Positions 46,219 through 57,269 of a stretch of DNA of 64,000 nucleotides are shown here, piece after piece. The notes beneath the pieces were generated by a model that saw only the letters and a list, made by a program, of their open reading frames with translations, had not been told where the DNA came from and ran no database searches. Both the position numbers and the translations under genes were made by a program. Source of the DNA: Tetraselmis striata (lineage: Eukaryota > Chlorophyta > Chlorodendrophyceae > Chlorodendrales > Chlorodendraceae); the NCBI GenBank assembly GCA_006384855.1, contig VCJN01001628.1, forward strand, positions 1 through 64,000. Direction: 5' to 3'. Positions within the stretch are counted from its first letter, which is position 1. Each line of letters starts with the position of its first letter.

Positions 46219-46902
46219 TCAGTCGGCGCTACCCCTCTGCTGGACCCGGCGCATCTTGTGACTCGCCAGCTTCTCCCGGCAGGAGCGCTTCCGCCCATCG
46301 AACTCCTCGATGTTGTGCAGATGGCTGCACTGCTGGCAGAATCGCATCATTTGACCATGAGTCACCACGGACTCGGCGTGGACGCAGCTCCGGCACAGCC
46401 TCCGCCGCCTGTGGTAAATCTTTTCGTTGGCGAGAAGAGCTCTGCACGTATCGACTTGACACCGGCTCGGCGTCCGTGGTGCCTTTGAAGTAACGGGTCT
46501 TCGGACTGCAGAAGCTGAGCGAGGCGAGTTTAAATCGATGCCGTGTGAGAGGCCGTGCTGGTTGTGCCACTCCTCAGTGCGTGCCCTTCCGCCCAGCGAC
46601 AAGGCGCCTCGACACCCGCGGCGCACGCCTGGGGTCGAACACTCGTCGTGCGAAGCGCCGTCACTTGTCCAACTCGAACAGCTCAGGCCAGTCGTGGTTC
46701 TGATGAGGAGGCCAGCACCTACGGCGAGTTTCTCGGCGACCGACTCCGATATGTCGGTCGAGCAGCTGGGGCGGACGCCGTGGGTTAAATTAGTTGCAGG
46801 GGTGGGCGGGTCGTTCGCCAGAGAAGGCGACAACAGCGAGTCCAAGTCCAAGCCGCCCAGGAAGTTCCAGAACTCGGGCCCGGAAGAGTCGAGCTTGTGC
46901 AT
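46219..46902 (-). CDS. SBP-box (SQUAMOSA promoter-binding-like) transcription factor
   Basis: Single-exon frame, about 227 residues from the ATG at 46902 (MHKLDSSGPEFWNFLGGLDL), or 246 from an upstream ATG at 46959. The SBP domain is at the extreme C-terminus, about the last 80 residues. Finger 1 is CQVDTC...YHRRRRLC..C, a Cys4 arrangement as in CRR1/SPL7-type members rather than Cys3His. Finger 2 is RFCQQCSHLHNIEEFDGRKR followed by SC. The overlapping basic nuclear signal is KRSC...HKMRR. The N-terminal part is low-complexity with an acidic/hydrophobic start (FLGGLDLDSLLSPSL) that could act as an activation segment (inferred). SBP proteins bind GTAC-core sites. Nothing follows the domain, so it lacks the long ankyrin region of copper regulators. 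Convergent with IFT88. Confidence 0.9.
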   Translation of the reverse strand: MHKLDSSGPEFWNFLGGLDLDSLLSPSLANDPPTPATNLTHGVRPSCSTDISESVAEKLAVGAGLLIRTTTGLSCSSWTSDGASHDECSTPGVRRGCRGALSLGGRARTEEWHNQHGLSHGIDLNSPRSASAVRRPVTSKAPRTPSRCQVDTCRALLANEKIYHRRRRLCRSCVHAESVVTHGQMMRFCQQCSHLHNIEEFDGRKRSCREKLASHKMRRVQQRGSAD

Positions 46903-46959
46903 GCTGGGGGGGCAGTGATATATTGAATTAATCGTGGTCGGTACAATATTCAACACCAT

Positions 46960-49900
46960 TGTTTGTTGCCGGCACTGGCTGCACTCGCTGCCACCTACCC
47001 AGCAGGCTTTCTTCTTTTTTCCGTCTCGGGCTGCTATGTCACAGAGTGACGGACGGCTGCTATGATGTGTCGACCTCTGCGGCAGGAGTCGCGATCTGTG
47101 CCTTGGATGCGGTGCTGTGTGTTACCGCCGCTGGTGATGATCCGCATCCGGATGAAGAAAGAAAAGCAGTATGCCGGGATTGTCGGTGCCAGGTTTAGCC
47201 TTCTGTTGCACACTGCTGTCCCAGTTTTGGTGCTTTCTTTGAGGAAGGTTTCGCGCTACATGCCGAGATGGCAGTGGCCGCTTGTTATATGCGTTTTTTG
47301 TCCCGAGCGCCCGAAGGTTTCGGGTCGGCGGGGGCCGGCGGGGCGGCGGGGGGTGCGGCTGCTTTAGAAACAGTACCTGTAACAGTAGGCTAACAGGGTA
47401 CCAGTAACAGGGTAACAGCAGAGGGTTCGATTATATGATTACCAATATGGCACAGGTACGAGTAGCGGCTAGTCATACCTCGTATTTTATGCTACGAGCG
47501 CACTGTTTACTGTGGTGACTGACGCACGTGCTTTTGATGGTGTACAGCTTGTACTTGTAAATGCCAAGTACAGCTGTACGAGATAGTAGTCATTGCTACT
47601 ATCGTCCGCTTCGCTCCTGATATAGCGACAATTCGGATCAGTCGCTAGCAGTACGACAGTCCGCCCAGGCAGGGGAAAAAACAGTGCGGCACGTACGAAT
47701 AGCACACTCGTAGTCGCTACCTATCATATCGTGTACTACATGTTCAGTGATCCTGCTACAGCCTAACTCTACAGTAAATACAAAAAGTAGTGGTCAGTGC
47801 TAGCAGATGCATGGTACGTTCTTGAAATACCTGTAGAGAAAAACAGGTATCATCCGCCAGATACAGAATACTGCCAGTCACTGCGTTCTACTACTGTATC
47901 CATGCTGATTGCTGAAGCGATGCTGAAGCACGCGCGCGGATACGTACCGGTAAAGCCCCGGTAACACCCTAACAGTCGCTAATTCCGATTACTATTAAAT
48001 GCAAACGGTTTATTATATAGAGGAGCGGACTCTAAAAGGATGTGTACTGAAAATAGTATGCTAACGCGCTACCCGTACAGGGTACCTGTACCTACAGATA
48101 GTAAAATAATACATCCATAGTACTTTATGTAGGAGCGACTAAGGAATATCTGTACTCGCGTGAGTTACAAAAAGGCCAGGATTACCTGCTGCTGTAGCGA
48201 CTACTATGTATGCTCGTCGTACGGGTACGGTATGGCCGGATTGGCCGCGTGGCGGCGTCGATCGTCAGCACCGCGCATCAGGGCGCGGGGGCGGACGACT
48301 CATCAGCATTACAGGCGGAGCTGCCTGCCATCTCAGGACCTGGGGGTAGGTTCGGGTAGGGATTCCATCGGAAGTGGGAAAATACGTGTTGTATCCTGGT
48401 GGCATGATGATTACGAGCCTGACGCACAGTACCTGCCTATTTAGGACGTTCCGTAATGAATCCAAATTGGCACCCGTATTTTCTGGATACCCGTTTTCAC
48501 CTACAGCGCTACATCATTTTTTTTAAAGCGCTACATCATACTGCACGCTGGGGGTGGTTTTATTAATTTTAGCTACCCGTTAAATTCTCTTTTGTCGTGC
48601 AGGCCCCTACGCTGGGGCACCAAAACCTTGCTTAACCCATGTAAAATTAACCAACACCCTATGGGGCCGATGCAGGGGCCGAATTGGGTCCGTTCTAAGG
48701 TCCGTGTTGACGTGGCGCAGTTGGGCCCATGCGGTTTTGCAGCGAGCTAAAACGGACTGTAGGTTGGCTCGGTCTGACGTAGATTAAAACACAATTATGT
48801 CGCACCGGCTCCGCGGTGCAGCATTGGCGTCGACGCGCACCACCAACCGGGACCGTGAGACACGGCTCTTGAAATCGCACTTGAGGTGTGGCAGAGGCAC
48901 ATGAGAGCACCTCTGATGTGGAAGCAGGTTTCGGGCGACACCGTGCTTGAGGTGGTGGCCAGCGTAGGTCTGTGGGTCGCGCGATCCGCAAAGGATCGTT
49001 TGACCCGCAGTAATTTGCGCTGACCCTCTGGCTGCCACTCCGCACTTGGGTCAACCACAAACCGTCCTAGGGCCTGTCATGTACCCTATAGAAAGGCCAT
49101 GGTTGCCCATAGTGTGCTCATTGTTGTGGCCGTGTTGTCCCCTCACCGGCATGGCGCATTTCCTAGCGTAGGTCCGGTGCGACATTAGTGACACCTAAGA
49201 CAAAAGAGAATTTCACGGGCAGCGGATGATCCCCCATTCCGGTACATTCTGAGGGTGGGAAACATGTCCGGAATGTATATTAATAGCCCAAAGGCATCGA
49301 AATCCGCCAGGGAAAAATGTCATTATTTAAGTGCCTTGCCCTGCCCTCAAGGGGGCGGCGGGAGGGGGGGGGGGGGGGGGACAGAAAAATCGAGTTCCAG
49401 TATAATTGTGATGAATTCGGTTCAATTCGTGCTGAGTTCGGGTGAGAAGGCTTTTGGGGGAGAATAAACGGCGGAAACATGTGCACATACAGCGCGGTCG
49501 TGCGTGATCGTCGTGGGTTTCTGCGGTCGGGCTGGCGAGTACACTCAGATTGGCGCCCCTGCGTGAGCGTAATAAACCCATGTATAACTCACGTGACTGT
49601 AGTATACCGTATCATCGATGCAAAACTAATGCATGTACTGCAACATAGCCACGTGGCCTACAAAGCCCCCGCCGTACGCGTTTTAATGAAGCGGACGCTA
49701 TGCGGGTTGAGGAAGTAGGGCGGGCCCGTCCCTGATGCTGGGTAAAGACATCTTATCAAGACGAAAACTTGACTGAGTTGTAACAAATTTTGAATTTCAA
49801 ATTTGTACATGTATCGCACCAATAAAGGGAGAGGGGCCGGCAAGACTGCAAGACTGCAATATTTAGGAAAACCTTATTTTGGATCTATCATACGTCCTTG

Positions 49901-50327
49901 TACCATAGCCGCCAAATTGTAGCAAGGTCAGCACAAAGGGAGTTAAGACCCAAGTACTGAGACTCGAGAACGACGGCACGCTCAACAGCATTCAAAGGTC
50001 ACCGAGAACATCGGAGCCACCCAATAATCTCAGCCATATAGGGAAGGCAATCATGTTTCTCACAGCAGGGTCGTCCCCTTTGGAGAAAAGCAAGACATAA
50101 CTTTGTTCGGCATGTCCATCGATGCATTCTGGCCGCGGCGGCAGCGGAATTGGTGCGCTATCGGTCGAGTTGACGCCTTTGATTCGCAACGGGATCCCCT
50201 TTGTTCGGCAAACCCGGCTCTCACTTCTCATGCTCCATGCCCCGACCGTTGCCCGGCGCTTTGCTCCGAGTCGCGCCCCTCCGTTGAGAAATGCAAGACA
50301 TAATTGACCGTAATGTGACGATGTATG
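46960..50327. other. intergenic, no gene recognised; holds one short inverted-end element
   Basis: 47370-48450 is rich in GTAC-containing words (ACCTGTAC, AGTACAGC) without a frame. An inverted-end segment lies at 48576-49219, a G-run at 49363-49380. The remainder shows only unbiased short frames. Confidence 0.45.
48576..49219. mobile_element. ~640-bp MITE-like segment with ~21-bp inverted ends
   Basis: The left end CCCGTTAAATTCTCTTTTGT and right end (reverse complement CCCGTGAAATTCTCTTTTGT) match with one difference, followed by a second inverted match (CCTACGCT) a little further in. No coding sequence and no clear target duplication. Confidence 0.5.
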
Positions 50328-50938
50328 CACTGTGAGATTCAGATGTGACGTAAATGTGCCCTACTGGTGACGAACGACGACATACGGGGACGATACGGGA
50401 CGGACGAGGGACGTGGATTTCATACCCAGTAGCGACGACTATCGCGCGCGACCTGTAAAGTACTATATGAATTTCTCGTTTCCATAATTTCATCAAATTG
50501 ATATGCGCACGCGGGCTCGCGTGTCGCCCGCCGACGCGGAGCACCCGGGCTAAGTACATGCGGATGTACGCACTCATTGCACATCGCCGCACATCGCTGA
50601 CCGCACATCGCTGACCGCTGACCCCGCGGTGTGCCGCGATGTGCGGCACGACGGGCGGAGGTGTGGGCGGATGTAGGTGGTACGGTAGGTGGTAGGCGGT
50701 AGGTGGTGTTCGTAGGTGCGCGTTTTAATGCAGCCGCCCTAACTGCTGATGATTGTGTAACGCCTCAGCACGCGCATGAAGTACGGGGTCGCCTCACGGT
50801 CACCGCCGCTCACCGTTGAATCAAGCGCGGACAGCCGCGCACTCGCATCTGTGTTGCCTGCCGGTGGTGGGTTACATCCACCCCAACTCTCAACCCCCCC
50901 CCCCCCCCCCCCCCCGCCCCCCGCGCGAGGCAGCAGGC

Positions 50939-52571
50939 ATGCCGGCAAAGGGATGGATAGCGAGTGTGTCGAAGGATGGCGTGTACACATGCAAGCACTG
51001 CCACGGCATCGTGACGGGTAGTAGTGAAAGGACGGCGCGAGAGCGGCACTTCCGGAAATACCCGAACTGTAGCCACTCGTTGAAGCGTGCGGCTAAGTTG
51101 CGCCGCAAGGCCGCCTTATCACAAGCAGCAGCAGCAGGGGCGGCAGCAGCAGCAACAGCAACAGCAGCAACAAGCGCGGCAGCAGGAGTAGCTGCAGCCG
51201 TCGGAAACGGCCCGCCGGCGCCGGTCTCGGACGACGGCGGCTCGAAGGTGGACGATGTGATGGGCGTGGGGGAGGACCCCGTTGGCGAAGACGGTATGGA
51301 CGGTTGCGCCCTTCGTTTGCAGTGTCCAAGAATCGAAAGGTAACCCCCCCCCCCCCCCCCCCCCCCCCGGGCGTGGGCGTGGGCGTGGGCGTGGGCGTGG
51401 GCGTGACGGCATTCCCCTCCATGACTGCAGGGTCAGGCAAGGTGACGGTGCAGTTCGGCTGGGTCATGGAGGACTGCTTGCACCACATGGAAACGTTTTC
51501 CATTCTTAACGCCGGTCCGCTGCTCGAGGAGGCCCGGGTGAAGGCGATCATGACCGAGAAGGAGCTTCGCGTCCCCAGGCGGTGCTTGGGCACATGTACA
51601 AGCGCATGCAAGGAGCTGCGTGGTTCGTCACGCGGTGGGGGTTGCAGAATGTGGTGACGGAGGAGGACGGGCCCGAGCGCAAGGCGCAGGTGGACGCGCT
51701 CACTAGGGAGGGGAGGACTCAATACCCCGCGCGGCGCCAAGGCGCGGCGGCCGGGGCAGCGCGGCGCCAAGGCGCGGCGGCCGGGGCAGCGCGGCGCCAA
51801 GGCGCGGCGGCCGGGGCAGCGCGGCGCCAAGGCGCGGCGGCCGGGGCAGCGCGGCGCCAAGGCGCGGCGGCCGGGGCAGCGCGGCGCCAAGGCGCGGCGG
51901 CCGGGGCAGCGCGGCGCCAAGGCGCGGCGGCCGGGGCAGCGCGGCGCCAAGGCGCGGCGGCCGGGGCAGCGCGGCGCCAAGGCGCGGCGGCCGGGGCAGC
52001 GCGGCGCCAAGGCGCGGCGGCCGGGGCAGCGCGGCGCCAAGGCGCGGCGGCCGGGGCAGCGCGGCGCCAAGGCGCGGCGGCCGGGGGCAGCGCGGCGCCA
52101 AGGCGCGGCGGCCGGGGCAGCGCGGCGCCAAGGCGCGGCGGCCGGGGCAGCGCGGCGCCAAGGCGCGGCGGCCGGGGCAGCGCGGCGCCAAGGCGCGGCG
52201 GCCGGGGCAGCGCGGCGCCAAGGCGCGGCGGCCGGGGCAGCGCGGCGCCAAGGCGCGGCGGCCGGGCAGCGCGGCGCCAAGGCGCGGCGGCCGGGGCAGC
52301 GCGGCGCCAAGGCGCGGCGGCCGGGGCAGCGCGGCGCCAAGACAGCGCATACAGCGGAATCGGCGGAAAGGGATGCATTACAAGCTGTGGACGGCAGCCG
52401 CTGAAAACTATGCGGTCATGCCGCAACAACCCCAGCACTGGCTTCTGGATACCTCTGATCTGGCTGACGGCGGCGGGCTGCGGGATGCAGGGCCGCATGA
52501 CTGAGGTGGCGGTGCTGGTGAGCCCGCAGAGTCTGCATGCGGCGGAGGCGGCGCAGCCGCATAGGCACTAG
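50939..52571 (+). CDS. BED-like zinc-finger protein with coding 30-bp minisatellite (disrupted)
   Basis: Exon 50939..51293 starts MPAKGWIASVSKDG and has YTCKHC...RERHFRKYPNC, a Cx2C..Hx6C pattern resembling a BED or CCHC finger, then a basic patch and a poly-Ala/Gln tract. A GTATGG donor at 51294 and an acceptor at 51429-51430 join in phase to SGKVTVQFGWVMEDCLHHME..KAIMTEKELRVP. Near 51570 the frame shifts by one base beside a CCCC run and continues QAVLGHMYKRMQGAAWFVTR.. to LTREGRTQ, then enters the 30-bp array. After the array the frame with best coding look is GMHYKLWTAAAENYAVMPQQ.. ending at TGA about 52500. The frame left open runs instead to 52571. Possibly the DNA-binding or accessory protein of the surrounding element; function unknown. 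Confidence 0.5.
51342..51430 (+). repeat. C-run and (GGGCGT)n hexamer repeat in an intron
   Basis: A 25-base C-run followed by about six GGGCGT units, inside the intron 51294-51430. Confidence 0.85.
51729..52340 (+). repeat. 30-bp minisatellite, about 20 copies
   Basis: The unit includes GCGCGGCGCCAAGGCGCGG followed by CGGCCGGGGCA. Copies are essentially identical except one 31-bp unit (extra G at about 52081) and one 29-bp unit (missing G at about 52263). As 30 is ten codons, the array encodes ARRQGAAAGA repeats, changing to SAAPRRGGRG between the two variant units. Confidence 0.97.
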
Positions 52572-53095
52572 ACAATGCTCTGAAGCGAGCCCCAATTGTC
52601 TGCCCAGCGCCTGCCCCAATGTAACGCACCAGCTTGGCAGCAATTGGCAGCTCTTTTGCCCCCCCCCCCCCTCCACCCCACAGACACACTACCAATACCA
52701 GTTTCTCATCCCGGCGGGCAGTTGATGCGTATACCCAGGCTTGTGCGTACGCGGTGTGGGGGGGGGGGGGGGGGGGGGGGGGAATCACTATAGCTAAGCT
52801 AGTGATGTGAGATATGAGTGCAGCAACAGATATTGTGCAAGATATAATACGATGGCATGCAAGCGGGTCCCTGCTCTTCCACAATTATTGGCTCTGCTCC
52901 CTCTTGCCCCGCCCCCGGTGCCCTTTAGCTGCTCTCAGCATCCCGAGTGGGATGGGCGGGGCAGCGGTTGCTACCGAGTGAGGCGTAGCATCGTTTGCAG
53001 TAGCAACGCAGCCTTTCCGGTGTGACGCCGCCTGGATGTAACCCAGCAGTACGCGCAAAGTGCAAGTGCAAGCTGCTGATGGCGGGGATCCCGCG

Positions 53096-53129
<34 letters not shown>

Positions 53130-53301
53130 CGGCTGTGGGATAGGCGCGGCAGCGGTTGCTACAGAGTGAGGCGTCGCATTGTTTGCAGTAGCAAGCTTTC
53201 CGGTTGCATAGTGTGACGCAGCCTGGATGTAACCCAGCAGTACGCGCAAAGTGCAAGTGTTACACGTCCGTGTGCCCCACCCAATGACATTGCGCCCGAC
53301 C
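52572..53301. other. no gene; contains a duplicated ~110-bp segment and G-runs
   Basis: CGGGGCAGCGGTTGCTACCGAGTGAGGCG through ACCCAGCAGTACGCGCAAAGTGC at about 52955-53068 is repeated at about 53145-53256. G-runs lie at 52757-52781 and 53097-53126. Confidence 0.75.
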
Positions 53302-54003
53302 TCACTGACGGCATGTCTCGCTCTCCTTCAGCTCCTGGGCCGTCCGCCGCCTCACCCTGCGCACCCTACCAGCCGCGCGTGCCTTCTCGGAAGCCTCACA
53401 CACGGCGGCGCGAGTCGCGTCGTGGAACGCGTCCCTGACATGGCGGAACTCCGCCCTCTTCGTGGCCGTGGTCGGGCAGGGGACTGCCCGCTGATGGGTC
53501 GCCATGCATGGGTACTTGGGGCCGCACAAAGCCGGGGTGCCGTCGCAGCAACACTCCCAGTCCGTCCGTTGGCCGCAGTCCACGCATGACGGGCGTCCGG
53601 CCAGGACACGCACATGATAGTGCATATGGCCGCCTCCCGCCACTGCTCGTAGTGCTCCGGTCAACATGGCGACGAGCAAGTCGGCATGTCCCGCAGGTGG
53701 CTGCGGGGCGGGTGGCGCGAGCGCAGCCTCGCTCGCCTCGACAACCCCCTCAGCCCGATCAGTCGCCTCGACCACGGCCTCCTCCGCCTCCTGACGCGGC
53801 GCACCAGGCGCATCATCGTCGCCTGGCAGGGCGTCCCCCCCCGCAACGGCGCCGTCGGCGGTGGCCGACGCCGTCGTGGCGGGGTGTTGTGAGGAGGTGG
53901 CCCTAGACATAGGTGGGGCCGGCACCGCCATGTGTTGCTCCACATGCGGTGCGGTTCCTGACGCGACAGCTCCGTCGCACCAGTACCGGCACCGGCACCC
54001 CAC
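53302..54003 (-). CDS. Cys/His-rich zinc-ribbon-like protein of the 8.2-kb element
   Basis: Open frame of 233 codons ending at 53302. The N-terminal 120 residues are Ala/Glu-rich low complexity and the true start could be an internal Met (MSRATSS..). About residues 150-185 hold SCVDCGQRTDWECCCDG, then ALCGPKYPCMATHQR: a Cx2C..CxC..LCx5Cx3H arrangement like the zinc ribbon at the end of several DDE transposases (PiggyBac-type and relatives, family knowledge). It ends with a basic helix (RAAGRVRRVRRR). No DDE domain precedes it. Divergent from the gene starting at 54196. Confidence 0.5.
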   Translation of the reverse strand: MGCRCRYWCDGAVASGTAPHVEQHMAVPAPPMSRATSSQHPATTASATADGAVAGGDALPGDDDAPGAPRQEAEEAVVEATDRAEGVVEASEAALAPPAPQPPAGHADLLVAMLTGALRAVAGGGHMHYHVRVLAGRPSCVDCGQRTDWECCCDGTPALCGPKYPCMATHQRAVPCPTTATKRAEFRHVRDAFHDATRAAVCEASEKARAAGRVRRVRRRTAQELKESETCRQ

Positions 54004-54195
54004 GCACGCATGCTGGGCTTACCACCAACCGGCATGTTTCCTTTGGGAGGCGGTTCATCCGCGTCGGAGGTGAGCGGCGGTGCCTGTGTGGGTGTGGATA
54101 CTGCCCGGCCATTAGGGCTCCCGCCGCCTGTCGCTCCGCCGACCCACGCCGCGGCGTGTGCTGCGCCCCGCATAGTCGCCTCGAATATAATATAC

Positions 54196-54510
54196 ATGAC
54201 GCGGGGACGGGGGGGGATTCGTGCGTTTCGTATGTCGGCGGAAAGGCGTGCGAAGCTGCGGCTGGCGAAGGTGGTGGAAGTAAGCGTGGCGGCGTCGGCG
54301 GCGTATTACCGTGCGTGCATGCGTGCGCAACCCCGCGGCAGCAAGCGCCGGACTCGGCGTGTGCCGGCGGCAGAGCTGCGAAGCCATGGACACGGTACGG
54401 GATGCCAAGTCTGGCTAAGCAACTGCCGAGGCTGGCGGCTTAACACCCATGTCCGGCGGTTGAGGGACGGAAAGTGCGTAGAAGTTGATCGGGAAAAAGC
54501 GGGCATATAA
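54196..54510 (+). CDS. small basic protein of the 8.2-kb element
   Basis: From ATG 54196, just after an ATAATATAC sequence: MTRGRGGIRAFRMSAERRAK.. then a helical stretch (VVEVSVAASAAYYRACMRAQ) and RGSKRRTRR. After about residue 65 the composition changes and the last 40 residues may be intron or non-coding. Strongly basic, so probably nucleic-acid binding (inferred). Divergently arranged with the Cys-rich gene, with a ~190-bp shared upstream region. Confidence 0.35.
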   Translation: MTRGRGGIRAFRMSAERRAKLRLAKVVEVSVAASAAYYRACMRAQPRGSKRRTRRVPAAELRSHGHGTGCQVWLSNCRGWRLNTHVRRLRDGKCVEVDREKAGI

Positions 54511-54666
54511 GCCTGGCTGTGCTAGGTTCCTATTAAGTATTGGCGGTTTAAGCTAAGTAATTCTTAGGGGTAGACCATGCAAGCGCAGGTAGGGGGCGGT
54601 ATAAATGAGGCCGGGCACATATACTGCTCCACGAAACGACACTGTCGCACGTGTAGTTGAATAGAC

Positions 54667-54730
54667 GCCCCCCCCCCCCCCCCCCCCGCCGGGTCGGCCC
54701 GCCGGGTCGGCCCGCCGGGTCGGCCCGCCG
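54667..54730. repeat. C-run plus GGGTCGGCCCGCC tandem repeat
   Basis: About 20 C's followed by three to four copies of a 13-bp unit GGGTCGGCCCGCC. A second C-run follows at 54801-54836. Confidence 0.85.
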
Positions 54731-54949
54731 ACCCGCCACGGCATGTAATATTTGTCATGCATCGCCGGGGTATGTGTGAGTGGATGCCCCGCCGCCACAT
54801 CCCCCCCCCCACCCCCCCCCCCCCCCCCCCCCCCCCATTTACACTTGTGCACTCATTAAGTTTGGGCTGGTTTCGGAGCAGTACATGTACGTATGTATAT
54901 ACATACAATGGAACGTAGGACCTGCGCGGAAAGAGGGGGGGCTGGCGGA

Positions 54950-56830
54950 ATGCGTTGGGGGTGCGTAGAGTAGCGTGTTGGTGAGATTCGGGGTGCATCG
55001 GACGCCGGATGCCCATCCACCCAGCGTAAAAGACGCCTACGTAATATTCACAATATATATATTCACACGCAAATGTGTGAAAACCGGACATTCCGTGCCG
55101 GATGGGTGGGAATACGGCGTCCGATGCAGCCAAAACCCCAGCAACACGCTATTCTGTGCACCGCCAATGCACTCCGCCAGCACCGCCTCATTCTCTGTCG
55201 ATTTCGAAAACGCCTTCACATTACCCACCGCTAATTGCAATTGCCACCGTGTAATGTTGTCACGATGTGCGCACACAACAACACTTACTACCGGTTCCGA
55301 CGCGGATGGAGGCGAGGCTTGCGGAGTGCGTTGGGGGTGCGTAGAGTAGCGTGCTGCAAATAATTGGGGTGCATCGGACGCCGGATGCCCACCCACCCGG
55401 CGTAAAAGACGCGTAATATTCACACTTTATTAACACACAAATGTGTGAAAACCGGACATTCCGTGCCGGATGGGTGGGAATACGGCGTCCGATGCAGCCA
55501 AAACCCCAGCAACACGCTATTCTGTGCACCGCCAATACACTCCGCCAGCACCGCCACATTCTCTGTCGATTTCGAAAACGCCTTCACATTGTCCACCGCT
55601 AATTGCAATTGCCACCGTGTAATGTTGTCACGATGTGCGCACACAACAACACTTACTACCGGTTCCGACGCGGATGGAGGCGAGGCTTGCGGAGTGCGTT
55701 GGGGGTGCGTAGAGTAGCGTGCTGCAAATAATTGGGGTGCATCGGACGCCGGATGCCCATCCACCCGGCGTAAAAGACGCGTAATATTCACACTGCTTTA
55801 TTAACACACAAATGTGTGAAAACCGGACATTCCGTGCCGGATGGGTGGGAATACGGCGTCCGATGCAGCCAAAACCCCAGCAACACGCTATTCTGTGCAC
55901 CGCCAATGCACTCCGCCAGCACCGCCTCATTCTCTGTCGATTTCGAAAACGCCTTCACATTACCCACCGCTAATTGCAATTGCCACCGTGTAATGTTGTC
56001 ACGATGTGCGCACACAACAACACTTACTACCGGTTCCGACGCGGATGGAGGCGAGGCTTGCGGAGTGCGTTGGGGGTGCGTAGAGTAGCGTGCTGCAAAT
56101 AATTGGGGTGCATCGGACGCCGGATGCCCACCCACCCGGCGTAAAAGACGCGTAATATTCACACTTTATTAACACACAAATGTGTGAAAACCGGACATTC
56201 CGTGCCGGATGGGTGGGAATACGGCGTCCGATGCAGCCAAAACCCCAGCAACACGCTATTCTGTGCACCGCCAATGCACTCCGCCAGCACCGCCACATTC
56301 TCTGTCGATTTCGAAAACGCCTTCACATTGTCCACCGCTAATTGCAATTGCCACCGTGTAATGTTGTCACGATGTGCGCACACAACAACACTTACTACCG
56401 GTTCCGACGCGGATGGAGGCGAGGCTTGCGGAGTGCGTTGGGGGTGCGTAGAGTAGCGTGCTGCAAATAATTGGGGTGCATCGGACGCCGGATGCCCATC
56501 CACCCGGCGTAAAAGACGCGTAATATTCACACTGCTTTATTAACACACAAATGTGTGAAAACCGGACATTCCGTGCCGGATGGGTGGGAATACGGCGTCC
56601 GATGCAGCCAAAACCCCAGCAACACGCTATTCTGTGCACCGCCAATGCACTCCGCCAGCACCGCCTCATTCTCTGTCGATTTCGAAAACGCCTTCACATT
56701 ATCCACCGCTAATAATTGCAATTGCCACCGTGTAATGTTGTCACGATGTGCGCACAAAACAACACTTACTACCGGTTCCGACGCGGATGGAGGCGAGGCT
56801 TGCGGAGTGCACTTGCGGTGCACAGACTAG
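54950..56830. repeat. 368/371-bp satellite arranged as alternating dimers
   Basis: Five copies; ACCGGACATTCC recurs at 55083, 55451, 55822, 56190 and 56561, spacings 368, 371, 368, 371. Odd and even units differ at fixed places: CCGCCTCATT versus CCGCCACATT, TTACCCACC versus TTGTCCACC, and ACTTTATT versus ACTGCTTTATT at the junction. The array is therefore a higher-order repeat with a ~739-bp period. Open frames of 90 codons (+) and ~123 codons (-) recur in each unit, but the period is not a multiple of three, so no continuous protein is made. Confidence 0.95.
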
Positions 56831-56929
56831 CGGGAGACTAGACCCATTGTCGCTTATTTACAAGCACGGGCGGTGCTGCCAGACCTGATCGTCTACGGCC
56901 GATATAATATTCACACTATATTAACATCG

Positions 56930-56985
56930 GTGCACACCGCCGCACACCGCCGCACACCGCCGCACACCGCCGCACAACGCTGCGC
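56930..56985 (+). repeat. (CACACCGCCG)n decamer repeat
   Basis: About five copies of a 10-bp unit right after the satellite. Similar CGCACATCGC words occur just inside the left end of the 8.2-kb element. Confidence 0.8.
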
Positions 56986-57269
56986 GCGCACATTCAACGC
57001 ACACATTATCCCGGATTCACTCGCCGTATCCATTACGCCGTGCTACTTCAACAATAAACATTGCGAAATTACACCGACACAATCCCGCACCGACTAGCTC
57101 TTGACAATACGTGCATATAAATAGTAGTGGCGCGCTGCTCCTCGCCTCCAATGTGTCGTTGACTGCTGCGGAAGGCGGTCGTCGACTGGGTGTTAGTTTC
57201 TCCACCTCGGCCGCCCCCCCCCCCCCCCCACCCACCCCCCCCCCCCCCCCCTTCACCGCTCACAGCGCC

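Noticed and set aside
51093-52350. Long minus-strand frames (215-415 codons) across the minisatellite
   Set aside because: They are opposite-strand shadows of the 30-bp array; the plus-strand frame connects to a spliced upstream exon.
55037-56823. Repeated 123-codon minus-strand frames in the satellite as a multi-domain gene
   Set aside because: The unit lengths (368/371) are not multiples of three and every frame ends in the next unit, so no continuous protein results.
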